Assembly: GCF_020216025.1 (NCBI RefSeq)
Contig: NZ_JAIWNC010000001.1
Coordinates: 1-64,000, forward strand
Reading direction: 5' to 3'
Source: Jidongwangia harbinensis
GTDB lineage: Bacteria > Actinomycetota > Actinomycetes > Mycobacteriales > Micromonosporaceae
DNA: 64,000 nt
The position numbers and the translations under genes are program-made. Positions 42,890 through 52,484 of the stretch are shown piece by piece (position 1 is the first letter of the stretch; each line of letters starts with the position of its first letter). Under the pieces are notes generated by a model. The model had not been told where the DNA came from and made no database searches. It worked only from the letters and a program-made list of their open reading frames with translations.

Positions 42890-44226
42890 ACCCATGGCAG
42901 TTGGCACATCTACCTGCGGAAGTATCAGCTCTCGCAGGACGAGGCGTTGCGGCGCCTGCGCCTGCAGTCCCGGTCCGACGACATCGTCGGCGCCGTTCGC
43001 CGGGCGGTCGGCACGGAGCTGCTGACGTCCGGATGGACCAGCGGGAGGGCAAGCTCACGTTCCGTACCAGCCGGCCCGACGTCGCGACACGCGCACTCGG
43101 TGCCGCCGCGGCCGAGGCCAGGATCGTGCCCAGCCGGCACACGGCCGCGGAACTCGCGGCCGCGCGGACCGCCGTGGCGAAGCGGCTGCCGGCCGGCCCC
43201 GGTGCCGGCGTCGGCGTGTGGGCGGACCCGGCGACCGAGACCATCAAGGTCACCTACCGGGGTACGGACGACGGCGTCGAAGCCCGGGTGCGGCGGTCGG
43301 CCGGCACGGTGGCCGATGCGGGCGTCCCGGTGACCGTCGACGCCTCCGGACCGTCGCCGAAGGCCGACCAGCGGTCGTGTCAGCTGTTGAACTGCGGTCC
43401 CACGGTGCGCGGCGGCATGCGCATGCACATCCGCCGGGACCCCGACCACCAGCAGAACGGTCGCCGGGGCTCGTGCACCGTGGGCTTCACGGTGCGGGGC
43501 AGCGACGGCTGGGCCTACCTGCTGGCGGCCGGGCACCGCGTGGAGGGCCCCGGCCCGAAGCGGCAGTACGCCTACCACGCCGGCCTACCGCTGGCCTGGG
43601 AGAAGGCGGCGCCCGGGTACGACGAACACGACCAGAACGCGCCACCGGATGCGGCGTACTTCATGAATGAGCCGGGCGGAACCTTCCACGACTACGCGCT
43701 GATGCCGTTCCAGACCGACGGGATGAACTGGAGCGGCTACTGGCTCAACGGGCGTGGCGGCAACAACCTGGTGGGGGCGAGCTGCACCACGCCCAGCAGC
43801 AGGCCGTGCAGCGGTGACACGTACGCGATCAGCGGTGTGCGGACCCGGGAGCAGATCGTTCCCGGCACCGTGGCCTGCGCGACCGGCACCGGCACCATCT
43901 ACCCCGACAGCGCCGGCTATCAGTGGGGCAGCCGGTGCGGTGAGATCAAGGCCAAGAACATGGAGGACTACTTCTTGCAGGGCAACAGCGGCCACGGCGT
44001 CAAGGTCGACATCTGCAGCCGCAAGGGCGACAGCGGCGGACCGCTGTTCAGCCAGCTGGACAGCAAGGCGTACGGCGTCCTCTCCGGCGGCCCGCCCCGG
44101 AGCGAGCCGTGCGACCCGGCCCATCCGCAGGAGTACAGCGTCTACACCTCGCTGTCGCACGATCTGCAGGAGGCCGCGCGCCGTACCAACAAGTCGTACA
44201 ACGTCATCACGACCGCGAACGGCTGA
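42890..44226 (+). pseudogene. Truncated and frameshifted streptogrisin-like serine protease
   Basis: The propeptide starts mid-way (HIYLRKYQLSQDEALRRLRL, then SRSDDIVGAVRRAVGTEL) in one frame, just after an in-frame TAG at 42887 and with no signal peptide or start. Near 43025-43036 the homology moves to another frame (MDQREGKLTFRTSRPDVATRAL) and continues to the end. The mature S1 domain is intact: His in LLAAGHRV, Asp in HDYALMPF, Ser in KGDSGGPLF. An ATG at 43033 could give 397 residues, but without a signal peptide the protease could not be exported. It is probably a dead gene. Confidence 0.82.
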
Positions 44227-44302
44227 ATCCTCCGGGCCCGGCGGGCCACCGGTCGCACTTGCATCTATAGTTGTCGATGGATGCGCTTCCCGGAGGTGCG
44301 GC

Positions 44303-45037
44303 ATGGACCAGACATCAGGCTCGAGCGGCCGGATCAGGCAGATCGCCGGCGTCGCCTGCGCGGCGGTACTGGCGGTCACCGCAGTGGCGGCCGCCCCGCG
44401 CGCCCACGCCGCCGGCCCCCCGGAGCGCCCGGTCATCACCACCAATCAGACCGGCACCCACGACGGGTACTTCTACGCCTTCTGGCAGGACACCGGCGAC
44501 GCGGCGCTGACCCTGCGCTCGGACGGTCGATACAGCACCCGATGGAGCCAGGTCAACAACTGGTTCGGCGGCAAGGGCTGGGCCACCGGCGGGCGCCGGA
44601 CCTTCACCTACTGCGGCACCCTGCACTCCGGCGGCAACGCGTATCTGACTCTCTTCGGATCCACCCGGGAGCCGTACGTCGAGTTCTACATCGTGGAGAA
44701 CTGGGGCACCTACCGCCCGATCGGCGACTCGATGGGCACCCTGGTCAGCCTGGGCGCCACCTACGACATCTACCGGGTCCGGCGGATGAGCCCACCCGGC
44801 TCCCCGCAGTACTACACGTACTTCAGCGTCCGCCAGGAGAAGCGGTCCGCCGGAACCATCAACACCGGCGACCACTTCGACGCGTGGGCCGCCGCCGGCA
44901 TGCCCCTCGGCACCACCATGGGCTACATGATCATGGCGACCGAGGGCTACCAGAGCAGCGGATGGTCCGACGTGACGGTGGACAGCACCGCCGGCCGGGC
45001 GCCGCGGTGCGCCCCGGGGCCACCGTCGACGCCGTGA
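44303..45037 (+). CDS. GH11 endo-1,4-beta-xylanase
   Basis: A 244-residue secreted xylanase with a signal peptide (cut near AHAAGPP). The jelly-roll core carries the nucleophile Glu in PYVEFYIVENWG, SWQ-type strands, the thumb region and the acid/base Glu in MIMATEGYQSSG. No carbohydrate-binding module is attached; about 15 Pro/Ala-rich residues end the protein. The ATG has a CGGAGGTG site. It complements the GH10 and GH62 enzymes at the start of the window. Confidence 0.92.
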   Translation: MDQTSGSSGRIRQIAGVACAAVLAVTAVAAAPRAHAAGPPERPVITTNQTGTHDGYFYAFWQDTGDAALTLRSDGRYSTRWSQVNNWFGGKGWATGGRRTFTYCGTLHSGGNAYLTLFGSTREPYVEFYIVENWGTYRPIGDSMGTLVSLGATYDIYRVRRMSPPGSPQYYTYFSVRQEKRSAGTINTGDHFDAWAAAGMPLGTTMGYMIMATEGYQSSGWSDVTVDSTAGRAPRCAPGPPSTP

Positions 45038-45170
45038 CGCCGAGGCCGGGCCCCGGCCGCCGCACGGCGACCCGGCCGGCACCGAGATGCCGCGGGTTGT
45101 TGAGATCGTCGCGGTTGATGAAGCCCGCGCGGACCGGGCGGCGGGACGGCCGGGGTGGCAGGCTGGGCGG

Positions 45171-45632
45171 ATGGAATCGGTCTGGGACTACCCGCGTCCG
45201 CCGCGCCTGGAGCGCACCGCCGCCCGGGTGACCGTGGTGCACGCCGGGCTGGTGATCGTCGACAGCGACCGCTGCTGGCGGGTCCTGGAGACCTCGCACC
45301 CGCCGGTCTACTACGTCCCCCGCGACGCCGTCGCCGACGGTGTGCTGGAGCCCGGCACGGGCCGCTCGTACTGCGAGTTCAAGGGGGTCGCCGGCTACTG
45401 GGACCTGGTCGCCGGGCACACCCGGGTGCGCCGGGCCGGCTGGTCCTACGAACACCCCACGCCCGGCTACACGGACATCGCCGGAGCCGTCGCGTTCTAC
45501 CCGGGCCGGGTCGACGAATGCCGGGTGTCCGGCGAGCTGGTCCGGCCCCAGGAGGGCGACTTCTACGGCGGCTGGATCACCGCGGGCATCACCGGCCCGT
45601 TCAAGGGCGGCCCGGAGACCACGGGCTGGTAG
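45171..45632 (+). CDS. DUF427-domain protein
   Basis: A 153-residue cytosolic protein with the DUF427 core: VWDYPRPPRLE, RCWRVLETSHPPVYYVPRDAV, YCEFKGVAGYWDL, and VAFYPGRVDECRV. The function is unknown; the fold is a small beta-tent. The start ATG 45171 gives the standard N-terminus. It is a single gene. Confidence 0.88.
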   Translation: MESVWDYPRPPRLERTAARVTVVHAGLVIVDSDRCWRVLETSHPPVYYVPRDAVADGVLEPGTGRSYCEFKGVAGYWDLVAGHTRVRRAGWSYEHPTPGYTDIAGAVAFYPGRVDECRVSGELVRPQEGDFYGGWITAGITGPFKGGPETTGW

Positions 45633-45672
45633 GTGTCCCGAAGCTCTCCACAATGCACGGCTGATCGACGCT

Positions 45673-45709
45673 CATCCATGAAAGGATGCCCCTCTCTGAT
45701 CGAAAGGGG
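45673..45709 (+). promoter_or_regulatory. Two adjacent hairpins covering the subtilase ribosome site
   Basis: Hairpin 1 pairs CATCC (45673-45677) with GGATG (45684-45688). Hairpin 2 follows without a gap and pairs CCCCTCTC (45689-45696) with GAAAGGGG (45702-45709), with one mismatch. The AAGGGG ribosome site lies in the second stem, 5 bases from the ATG, so folding would hide it. Confidence 0.45.
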
Positions 45710-45714
45710 TTTCC

Positions 45715-48700
45715 ATGCGGGAGAGCGGAAACGTCGCCCGGGCCGCGGCAGGGCTCGCCTTCGTGTTGGTGGTCGGCACCGCGGGCCCGGCCGGCGCCGA
45801 GCCGGGACCGCCGGCCGTGCACCCGGGCACCGGCCCGGAGCGCACGGTCACGCTGATCACCGGCGACCAGGTGACCGTCGGCCGGGACGGCCGGGCGCTG
45901 CGTACCCGACCCGCACCGGGCCGCGGAACGATCAACTTCATGGTCCAGCACGCCGGCGAGCGACTGCTGGTGGTGCCGTCCGACGCGGCGCGTCTGGTCG
46001 CCGCCGGGCGGCTGGACGAGCGGCTGTTCGACGTGACCGGGCTGCTCGCGGACGGGTACGGCGACGCCGACCGCGACGACCTCGGCCTGATCATGACCGG
46101 GTCGTCGCGTGCGGCGGCCGCCACCCGGGGCCTGCGGGTCACCGCGCAGCTGCCCGTGGTGGACGGATCGGTGGCCCGGATCGCCAAGGCGGACGCCCCG
46201 GCGGCCTGGCGTTCCCTGGCGGCCGCGGGCGGAAAGATCTGGCTGGACGGGATGCGCCGGCCGTTGCTGGAGCAGAGCGTGCCGCAGATCGGCGCGCCGG
46301 CCGCCTGGCAGGCCGGCCTCACCGGCAAGGGCGTCACCGTGGCGGTGCTCGACACCGGCATCGACACCACCCACCCCGATCTGGCCGGTCAGGTGACGCA
46401 GGCGCGCAGCTTCGTGTCCGGGGAGCCCGGCGACGCGGTCGGCCACGGCACCCACGTGGCCTCCACCATCGCCGGGACGGGCGCCGCCGCGCAGGGCCGC
46501 TTCCGGGGCGTGGCGCCGGAGGCGAGCCTGCTCAACGGCAGGGTGTGCGGCCCGCAGGGCTGCCCGGACTCGGCGGTGCTGGCCGGCATGGAATGGGCCG
46601 CGCAACAACGGGCGCGGGTGATCAACCTCAGCCTCGGCGGCCCCGACGACGCGGGGACCGACCCGATCGAGGAGGCGGTGAACCGGCTCACCGAGCGGAC
46701 CGGCGCGCTGTTCGTGGTCGCCGCCGGCAACACCGGTGAGTGCAGTGTGCAGGACAAGGTCGCCTCCCCGGCCAGCGCCCAGGCCGCGCTCGCCGTCGGG
46801 GCCGTGAACCGCGACGACTCCCTGGCCTTCTTCTCCTGCGCGGGGCCGCGCCTCGGCGACGGCGCGGTCAAGCCCGACATCACCGCCCCGGGCGCCGGCA
46901 TCGTGGCGGCCCGGGTCAAGGGCACCCCGAACGGCGACGCCAACCCGGTCGACGACACGTACGCCCGCCTGTCCGGCACCTCGATGGCCACCCCGCACGT
47001 GGCCGGGGCGGCGGCGCTGCTGGCCCAGGCCCACCCGGAATGGACCGCGGCGGACCTGAAGGCCCGCCTGATGGCGTCGGCGCGGCCGCACCCGTCCAGC
47101 ACCGTCTTCCAGCAGGGCGCCGGCCGGGTCGACGTGGCCCGCGCGCTCGCCCAGCCGCTCGTCGCCGATCCGCCCAGCGTGAGCCTGCCCGGGCAGCCGT
47201 GGCCGCACGCCGACGACGCGCCGGTCACCGCCCCGATCACCTACCGCAACGACGCGGCCGAGCCGCTGGAGGTCGCCCTGTCCGTCGTCGCCACCGGCCC
47301 GGGCGGCGCCCCGGCCCCCGAGGGCATGTTCACCCTGGACACCGACCGCCTCACGGTCCCCGCCGGAGGCTCCGCGCGGGTCGCGGTCACCGTCCACACC
47401 CGGGTCGACGGCGCCGAGGGCGACTACTCCGCCCGTGTCGTCGCCACCAGCGACGGCGAGACGCTGGTGAGCACCGCCGTCGGGGCGCACCGCGAAGAGG
47501 AGAGCTACGACCTCACGGTGCACCACATCGGCCGGGACGGGCAGCCGGCCGACGTCGCCGGGGGCTTCATCATCGGCAACCTCGCCCGCTACCTCGCCGT
47601 CCGGTACTCGACCCCGCGCGGCACCACGACGTACCGGTTGCCGCGCGGCGAGTTCAGCATGGCCGCCCTCGTCGTCACCGCACGCGACGACGATCCGGCC
47701 AACGACGACGTGGCGATCATGGGTACGCCGACGATCGACCTCACCCGCGACACCGCGGTGACGTTCGACGCCCGCGCCGCCAAGCCCATCGACCTGCGCC
47801 CGCCCCGGCCCTCGGCCCGGATGCCGTTCGGCTACGCGCACCTCGACCTCTCCGGCCTGAGCGCCTCGGCCTCCGTCGGCATGGTCGCCCAGGGCAGCTT
47901 CCAGCGCGTGTTCAGCGGGCACGTGGGAGCGGCCGGCGACCCGAAGCGGTTCCGGGCCGAGGTGACCGGCGACTGGCTGGAGCCCGGCGGCGACGGCGGC
48001 ATGAGCACCAGCCCGTACGTCTACCACCTCAGCTACTACCGCACGGGACGGAACTTCGACGGGCTGATCCGCCGTCCGGCCGCGTCCGAGCTGGCCAGAG
48101 TCCATTCCGACTACGCCGGTGGGGCCGGCTGGGCGGTGGCCACCAGCTCGGCCGCCGTGCCGCGCGGCGAAGTCGTCCGGCGGCTGTACCTGGAGAACAG
48201 TTTCCGGCTCCCGCACCAGCTCACCGAATACTTCACCACCGAGGGCATCGACTGGTTCACCACCGTCGACCGGAACCGGATGGTGGACGGCGTGCCGGTG
48301 TACGAAGCGCTCCAGTCCACCGGCGAACGGCAGTTCGGACCCGGCCGGACGTACCGTGAGCGGTGGTGGTCCGGGGTGCTCGGCCCGAGCCTGCTGCACC
48401 CGAACCACTGGGCCTATCAGAATCTCGGCTCGATGCGCGTGACGGTGCCGCTGCACGGCGACCGCCCCGGCCACTATGGACAGACGAAGACCGACACCGC
48501 CCGCACCACGCTGTACCGCGACGGCGTGAAGCTGCTCGAAAGGCCCACCGCCGGCCAGATCTCCGCCCAGGTCGGACAGGCCGCCGCGACCTACCGGCTG
48601 GAGACGGAGGCCACCCAGAGCGTCTTCGACACGTCCACCCGGGTGACCGGCTCGTGGACGTTCGCCTCGCCGGGCGCGACCAGTCCGGTCGTGTACCTCC

Positions 48701-49032
48701 CGATCATGACGGTGCGGGCCGACCCGGAGGTCGACGAGCAGATCCGGGCACCCGGCGGCCGGACGGTCCAGTTCCCGGTCACCGTGCAGCAGACCGCCCC
48801 CGATCCGCAGCACCCCGACGCACCACCCGCGGAGGTCACCGGCCTCACCGTCGACGCGTCGTTCGACGACGGGACGACCTGGCAGCCGCTCCGGCTGACC
48901 CGCACCGGTGACCGGTGGTTCGCGACCCTGCGCCACCCGGCGTCGGGATTCGTCTCGCTGCGCGCCCGGGCCACCGACGCCGCCGGCAACAGCGTCGACC
49001 AGACCATCATCCGAGCGTACGGACTGCGCTGA
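45715..49032 (+). CDS. Large secreted S8 (subtilisin-like) protease
   Basis: A 1,105-residue secreted subtilase. A signal peptide ends near PAGAEP. The propeptide (~30-195) begins RTVTLITGDQVTV, a hallmark of actinomycete giant subtilases. The catalytic domain (~200-480) has Asp in VLDTGIDTTHPD, His in VGHGTHVAS, oxyanion Asn in AAGNTGECS and Ser in SGTSMATPHVAG. The remaining ~600 residues are beta-sandwich modules. It probably digests extracellular protein. The ATG follows AAGGGG, which lies in a hairpin. Confidence 0.93.
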   Translation: MRESGNVARAAAGLAFVLVVGTAGPAGAEPGPPAVHPGTGPERTVTLITGDQVTVGRDGRALRTRPAPGRGTINFMVQHAGERLLVVPSDAARLVAAGRLDERLFDVTGLLADGYGDADRDDLGLIMTGSSRAAAATRGLRVTAQLPVVDGSVARIAKADAPAAWRSLAAAGGKIWLDGMRRPLLEQSVPQIGAPAAWQAGLTGKGVTVAVLDTGIDTTHPDLAGQVTQARSFVSGEPGDAVGHGTHVASTIAGTGAAAQGRFRGVAPEASLLNGRVCGPQGCPDSAVLAGMEWAAQQRARVINLSLGGPDDAGTDPIEEAVNRLTERTGALFVVAAGNTGECSVQDKVASPASAQAALAVGAVNRDDSLAFFSCAGPRLGDGAVKPDITAPGAGIVAARVKGTPNGDANPVDDTYARLSGTSMATPHVAGAAALLAQAHPEWTAADLKARLMASARPHPSSTVFQQGAGRVDVARALAQPLVADPPSVSLPGQPWPHADDAPVTAPITYRNDAAEPLEVALSVVATGPGGAPAPEGMFTLDTDRLTVPAGGSARVAVTVHTRVDGAEGDYSARVVATSDGETLVSTAVGAHREEESYDLTVHHIGRDGQPADVAGGFIIGNLARYLAVRYSTPRGTTTYRLPRGEFSMAALVVTARDDDPANDDVAIMGTPTIDLTRDTAVTFDARAAKPIDLRPPRPSARMPFGYAHLDLSGLSASASVGMVAQGSFQRVFSGHVGAAGDPKRFRAEVTGDWLEPGGDGGMSTSPYVYHLSYYRTGRNFDGLIRRPAASELARVHSDYAGGAGWAVATSSAAVPRGEVVRRLYLENSFRLPHQLTEYFTTEGIDWFTTVDRNRMVDGVPVYEALQSTGERQFGPGRTYRERWWSGVLGPSLLHPNHWAYQNLGSMRVTVPLHGDRPGHYGQTKTDTARTTLYRDGVKLLERPTAGQISAQVGQAAATYRLETEATQSVFDTSTRVTGSWTFASPGATSPVVYLPIMTVRADPEVDEQIRAPGGRTVQFPVTVQQTAPDPQHPDAPPAEVTGLTVDASFDDGTTWQPLRLTRTGDRWFATLRHPASGFVSLRARATDAAGNSVDQTIIRAYGLR

Positions 49033-49049
49033 CCGACGCACCGGGCCGT

Positions 49050-49125
49050 GGGGGGGGGGCGGGGGGGGGGGGGGCCGCGGCCCCCGGCGCGGCCCGGCCC
49101 GCGGCCGCGGGGGCGCGCCCGGGCA
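49050..49125. repeat. Poly-G run and GC-only intergenic block
   Basis: Ten G, one C and fourteen G (49050-49074) are followed by ~50 bases made almost only of G and C, with GCCCCCG and CGGGGGC as arms of one possible hairpin. It lies in the 176-base gap between two convergent genes, so it may end transcription from both. It may also contain assembly errors, since such runs are hard to sequence. Confidence 0.7.
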
Positions 49126-49208
49126 TCCACCGCCCGTCCGGCCTGCGGGGCCCGCCGCCCCGGGCCGTGCGCCCCCGCCGGGGGCGGTGCCGCACGGGCC
49201 CGCCGGCG

Positions 49209-50369
49209 CTACGGCGCGAAGGACGTCAGCGTCGCGCCGGTCCGGCCGTACAACCGGCCGTGGGCCACCACCGGGGCGCCCTGCAACGCCGCGGTCTTCG
49301 TGGTCAGCTTGATCGGGCTGCCGGTGCCGGTCGCGAACGCGGCCAGCGGTCTGCCGTCGCCGCGCCAGCCGTAGACGACACCGCCGCCGAGCGTGAACTC
49401 GATCGGGCCGTGGTCGGCGAACGAGGCGCGCCAGGCCTTCTTCCCGGTCTTCGCGTCCACCGCGAGCACCCCGTCGTCGGAGAAGGTGTGCAGGTAGACC
49501 CGCTTGCCGTCGGTGGCGAAGCCGAACGTCGCGCCGTGGTCGGGGAAGGTCCCGAGCACCTTGCCGGTCAGCGCGTCGACGGTGCGGATGCGGTCGTCCG
49601 GGTCACAGCGGACGTAGAACCTGGCGCCGTCGGTGGACGCCCCGATCGGGGTGAAGCAGCCGTTACCGGCCGGCCACGCCGTCTTGCCGGTGGTGATGTC
49701 GATGGCGGTGGCCGGTCCGTCGTCTCCGAACACCACCATCCGGCCGCGGGCCGACACCGTCGCGCCGTGCACCGAGCCGACGCGGGACCAGACCGGTGCG
49801 CCGTCCGCGATCCGGTAGCCCCGCAGCACGTACTTGCTGATCGTGGCGTCCCAGGCGCCGCCCACCAGGATGCCGCGGTCGGCCAGCAGCCCGTACATCG
49901 GTGCGGCGATCTGCCGGGTGTAGCGGGTCTTGCCGGTCCTGGCGTCGAGCGCGATCAGGTACGCCTTGCCCGAGGTGCACTTCCGGTACTGGGCGATCAG
50001 CGTTCCGCCGACCACGGCGGCGAGATCGATGTCGCGGTTGCCGTCGACCGGGGTGCGCCACTTGAGGGCGCCGGTTCCGGCGTCGTACCCGCTGATCCGG
50101 TAGCCCTCGGCGGTGATCAGCCGGCGCGCGCCGACCAGCGGGACCGACGGCTCCGCGCACTTGACCGTGTGCATCGGAACCGTCCACCGCGGCGCGAGTT
50201 CGGCCGCGAGCGCCGGGGTCAGCCTGCTCTCCCCCGGGTTGAACGAGTCGCCGGTGGCGTGCGCGGCGGCCTGACCCCACTCGTCCGGGCTCTTGGCGGT
50301 GGCCGGGGCGGCCTCCGCGCCGACGCCCAGCACGGCGGCCACGGCGCACGACAGGACACGATGTTTCAC
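49209..50369 (-). CDS. Secreted PQQ-type beta-propeller protein
   Basis: A 386-residue exported protein (signal peptide cut near APATAKS). It has repeated propeller blades of the form Y-D-A-G-T-G-A-L-K-W, A-L-D-A-R-T-G-K-T, A-I-D-I-T-T-G-K-T-A-W and A-V-D-A-K-T-G-K-K-A-W. These are PQQ/BamB-like repeats; no quinone-dehydrogenase catalytic residues are evident. It probably binds protein or ligand outside the cell. Convergent with the subtilase. Confidence 0.87.
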   Translation of the reverse strand: MKHRVLSCAVAAVLGVGAEAAPATAKSPDEWGQAAAHATGDSFNPGESRLTPALAAELAPRWTVPMHTVKCAEPSVPLVGARRLITAEGYRISGYDAGTGALKWRTPVDGNRDIDLAAVVGGTLIAQYRKCTSGKAYLIALDARTGKTRYTRQIAAPMYGLLADRGILVGGAWDATISKYVLRGYRIADGAPVWSRVGSVHGATVSARGRMVVFGDDGPATAIDITTGKTAWPAGNGCFTPIGASTDGARFYVRCDPDDRIRTVDALTGKVLGTFPDHGATFGFATDGKRVYLHTFSDDGVLAVDAKTGKKAWRASFADHGPIEFTLGGGVVYGWRGDGRPLAAFATGTGSPIKLTTKTAALQGAPVVAHGRLYGRTGATLTSFAP

Positions 50370-50500
50370 GACGGCTCCCTCACTCCGGATCAGACAAGAT
50401 CCAAATTAGGGCGGCGGAGCGTCGCTGCCGCACGCCATGCGGCGGGGGTCCCCCGGTCGGGTACCACTCGGCCGGGGTGCGGCGCCGGGCTCGGATCCGA

Positions 50501-50977
50501 ATGGTGAAAATCGCACTTCCGTCCACCGTGCCCGGCGTGCTCGCCGCCGTTCGAGGGCTCCTGGTCCACGAGCCCGGGTCCGCCCGGTCGGCCACCGGCC
50601 ACCTTCGCGCGGCGCACCAGATTCTCGGCCACATCCTGACGGCCGACCCGAGACCCCTGGGGGAACCGCGGGCACCGGCCCGCCGGCTGGCCGGGTGCTG
50701 CCGCCACTTCACCGTCCTCGCGGTCGCCGCGTTACGCGCGCACGGCATCCCGGCCCGGGCCCGCTGCGGCTTCGCCCGGTACTTCACCCCCGGCCGGTAC
50801 GGCGATCACTGGGTGGTCGAGTACTGGAACGGGGTCACCTCGCGCTGCGCGGTGACCGCGGTCCCCGGCACCGCCGCCGACAGTCGTGCCCGCTACCGCA
50901 CCAGGCGATTCCGCGTGCCGCCGCGGGTCTACAACGTCCTCCGGCAGGCCGACGAACCGGTCATCGAGACGGTCTGA
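50501..50977 (+). CDS. Transglutaminase-like domain protein
   Basis: A 158-residue protein with the transglutaminase/protease-like core: Cys in AGCCRHFTVLAVAALRAHGI, followed by RCGFARYFTPGRYGDHWVVEYW with the catalytic His. The usual third residue (Asp/Asn) may be the N in EYWNG. Actinomycete proteins of this sort are small cytosolic enzymes of unknown substrate. ATG 50501 is chosen; GTG 50477 would add eight basic residues. Confidence 0.72.
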   Translation: MVKIALPSTVPGVLAAVRGLLVHEPGSARSATGHLRAAHQILGHILTADPRPLGEPRAPARRLAGCCRHFTVLAVAALRAHGIPARARCGFARYFTPGRYGDHWVVEYWNGVTSRCAVTAVPGTAADSRARYRTRRFRVPPRVYNVLRQADEPVIETV

Positions 50978-51022
50978 GCGCCGCTGGACGATCTGCCGGC
51001 GGGCACACCGGCGGCCGGTGGG

Positions 51023-51601
51023 TCAGCCCGGTGCGGCGCAACCGGCGGACCCGGTCTCCATCCACGACGTGCCGCGGATCTCCACCGGCGACACCGTCCG
51101 GACCTGTTCGTCCACGGTCTCCACGTGGACGGACCCGGCGAGCGTCCGGGGCGGGTCCGCCGCGCAGGTCCACTCGACCACCACGTCGACAGGAACCGCC
51201 GTACCCGGATGGATCTGGCGTTCCGTCTCGGGGCTGCGTACGGTGACGCCCGGCTGGTCGACGCGGACGGCGCGGACGTCGACCGGTTCCGGTCCGGCAT
51301 TCACGACCGTCACCTGCGCCGCGATGCGTACCCGCCGCGGCTCGGCGGGTCCCGTCCGCACCCCGGGTTCCGCGAACAGCAGCAGCGCGACCGCGGATCC
51401 GTCGGCCCGCTCCGCCTGTTCCACCGACGCCGCCAACGGCCGGTACCACCCGAGGTACATCGCGACGCCGCCCAGCACCGCGCCGGTCAGCAACGCCCCT
51501 GCCACAACCGTGGCCAGCGCCCGCGCGGTAGCGAGCCGGCGCCACCCGCCCGGCGAGGTTCGGTCCGCCGGGTACCGCGCCGGCCGGTCCAGATCGATCA
51601 T
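51023..51601 (-). CDS. Single-pass membrane protein of unknown function
   Basis: A 192-residue protein with one helix at ~27-50 (ALATVVAGALLTGAVLGGVAMYLGW) and an extracytoplasmic beta-rich domain of ~140 residues. The domain looks immunoglobulin-like (VTVVNAGPEPVDVRAVRVD, VPVDVVVEWTCA), with two Cys (EWTCAAD, SAGCAAP) that may pair. No family recognised. It follows pdxY on the minus strand after a short gap and may be cotranscribed. Confidence 0.7.
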   Translation of the reverse strand: MIDLDRPARYPADRTSPGGWRRLATARALATVVAGALLTGAVLGGVAMYLGWYRPLAASVEQAERADGSAVALLLFAEPGVRTGPAEPRRVRIAAQVTVVNAGPEPVDVRAVRVDQPGVTVRSPETERQIHPGTAVPVDVVVEWTCAADPPRTLAGSVHVETVDEQVRTVSPVEIRGTSWMETGSAGCAAPG

Positions 51602-51628
51602 CGCCCACTCCTTGATCGCGGCCGGCGT

Positions 51629-52480
51629 TCAGCGCACCCGTTCGGCCCGGAACTGCATGCGCGGCGCGGCGTAGAACTCCTGGGCCTGCACCAGTTGAAG
51701 CTCCCGTTCGCCGGACCGGTAGGTGGTCTCGATCAGATCGAAGACGCTGGAGGCGGTGCGTTCCAGCGCCACCGCGGCGTCGCCGGTCCCGACGTAGTGT
51801 GCGGTGAACAGCGCCGCCGTGACGTCACCGGACCCGTTCGCCTTGAACGGCAGGTGCGGGGTGCTGACCAGCCAGGCGCCGGTGCCGTCCACGACCAGCA
51901 TCTCGATGACGTCGTCCGCCCGGTCGGGCCGCTCGACGCTGGTGACCAGCACGGTCGACGGGCCCATGGCGCGGGCCAGGTCGACCGAGGCGAGGGTCGA
52001 CTCGATGCCGGCCGGCTCGGTGCCGGTCAGGAAACCGAGCTCGAACTGGTTCGGGGTGATGATGTCGGCCACCGGCACCACCCGGTCGCGGAGCAGGTCG
52101 GGGATCTCCGGTGCGACGAAACACCCGGATCTGGCGTTGCCCATCACCGGGTCGCAGGCATAGACGGCCGCGGGGTTGGCGGCCTTCACCCGGCGCACCG
52201 CGTCGATGATGACGTCGCCGATGCCCACCCCGCCCTGGTATCCGGACAGCACGACGTCGATCTGCGGGAACACGCCGCGCTCCTGCACACCGAGGAGGAT
52301 CTCCGCCACGTCCGGTGGTGGGATGAGCGGCCCGCGCCAGGCGCCGTAGCCGGTGTGGTTGGAGAAGTTCACGGTCGGCACCGGGACGACCTCGACACCG
52401 ATGCGCTGCAGCGGGAACACCGCCGCCGAGTTCCCGACGTGACCGTGGGCGACGGCCGACTGGATGGACAGAACCTTCAT
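51629..52480 (-). CDS. pdxY: Pyridoxal kinase
   Basis: A 283-residue ribokinase-fold enzyme that phosphorylates pyridoxal. It begins VLSIQSAVAHGHVGNSAAVFPLQ, the PdxY/PdxK signature. YQGGVGIGD, CDPVMGN, TPNQFELGFLTG and the catalytic anion-hole motif KANGSGDVTAALF follow. All catalytic residues seem present. The start ATG lies 4 bases from the stop of the UbiA-like gene upstream, so the two are cotranscribed. Confidence 0.93.
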   Translation of the reverse strand: MKVLSIQSAVAHGHVGNSAAVFPLQRIGVEVVPVPTVNFSNHTGYGAWRGPLIPPPDVAEILLGVQERGVFPQIDVVLSGYQGGVGIGDVIIDAVRRVKAANPAAVYACDPVMGNARSGCFVAPEIPDLLRDRVVPVADIITPNQFELGFLTGTEPAGIESTLASVDLARAMGPSTVLVTSVERPDRADDVIEMLVVDGTGAWLVSTPHLPFKANGSGDVTAALFTAHYVGTGDAAVALERTASSVFDLIETTYRSGERELQLVQAQEFYAAPRMQFRAERVR

Positions 52481-52484
52481 CGCC

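Noticed and set aside
42844..43032. Protease start at 42844 giving a 460-residue protein
   Set aside because: Its first 60 residues do not resemble a signal or propeptide, while the true propeptide sequence lies in another frame over the same bases.
45601..49041. Minus-strand open frame of over 1,100 codons
   Set aside because: It is the antisense of the subtilase gene. Its composition (Gly/Arg/Val-rich, no motifs) is that of a shadow frame, while the plus strand has a full S8 catalytic triad.
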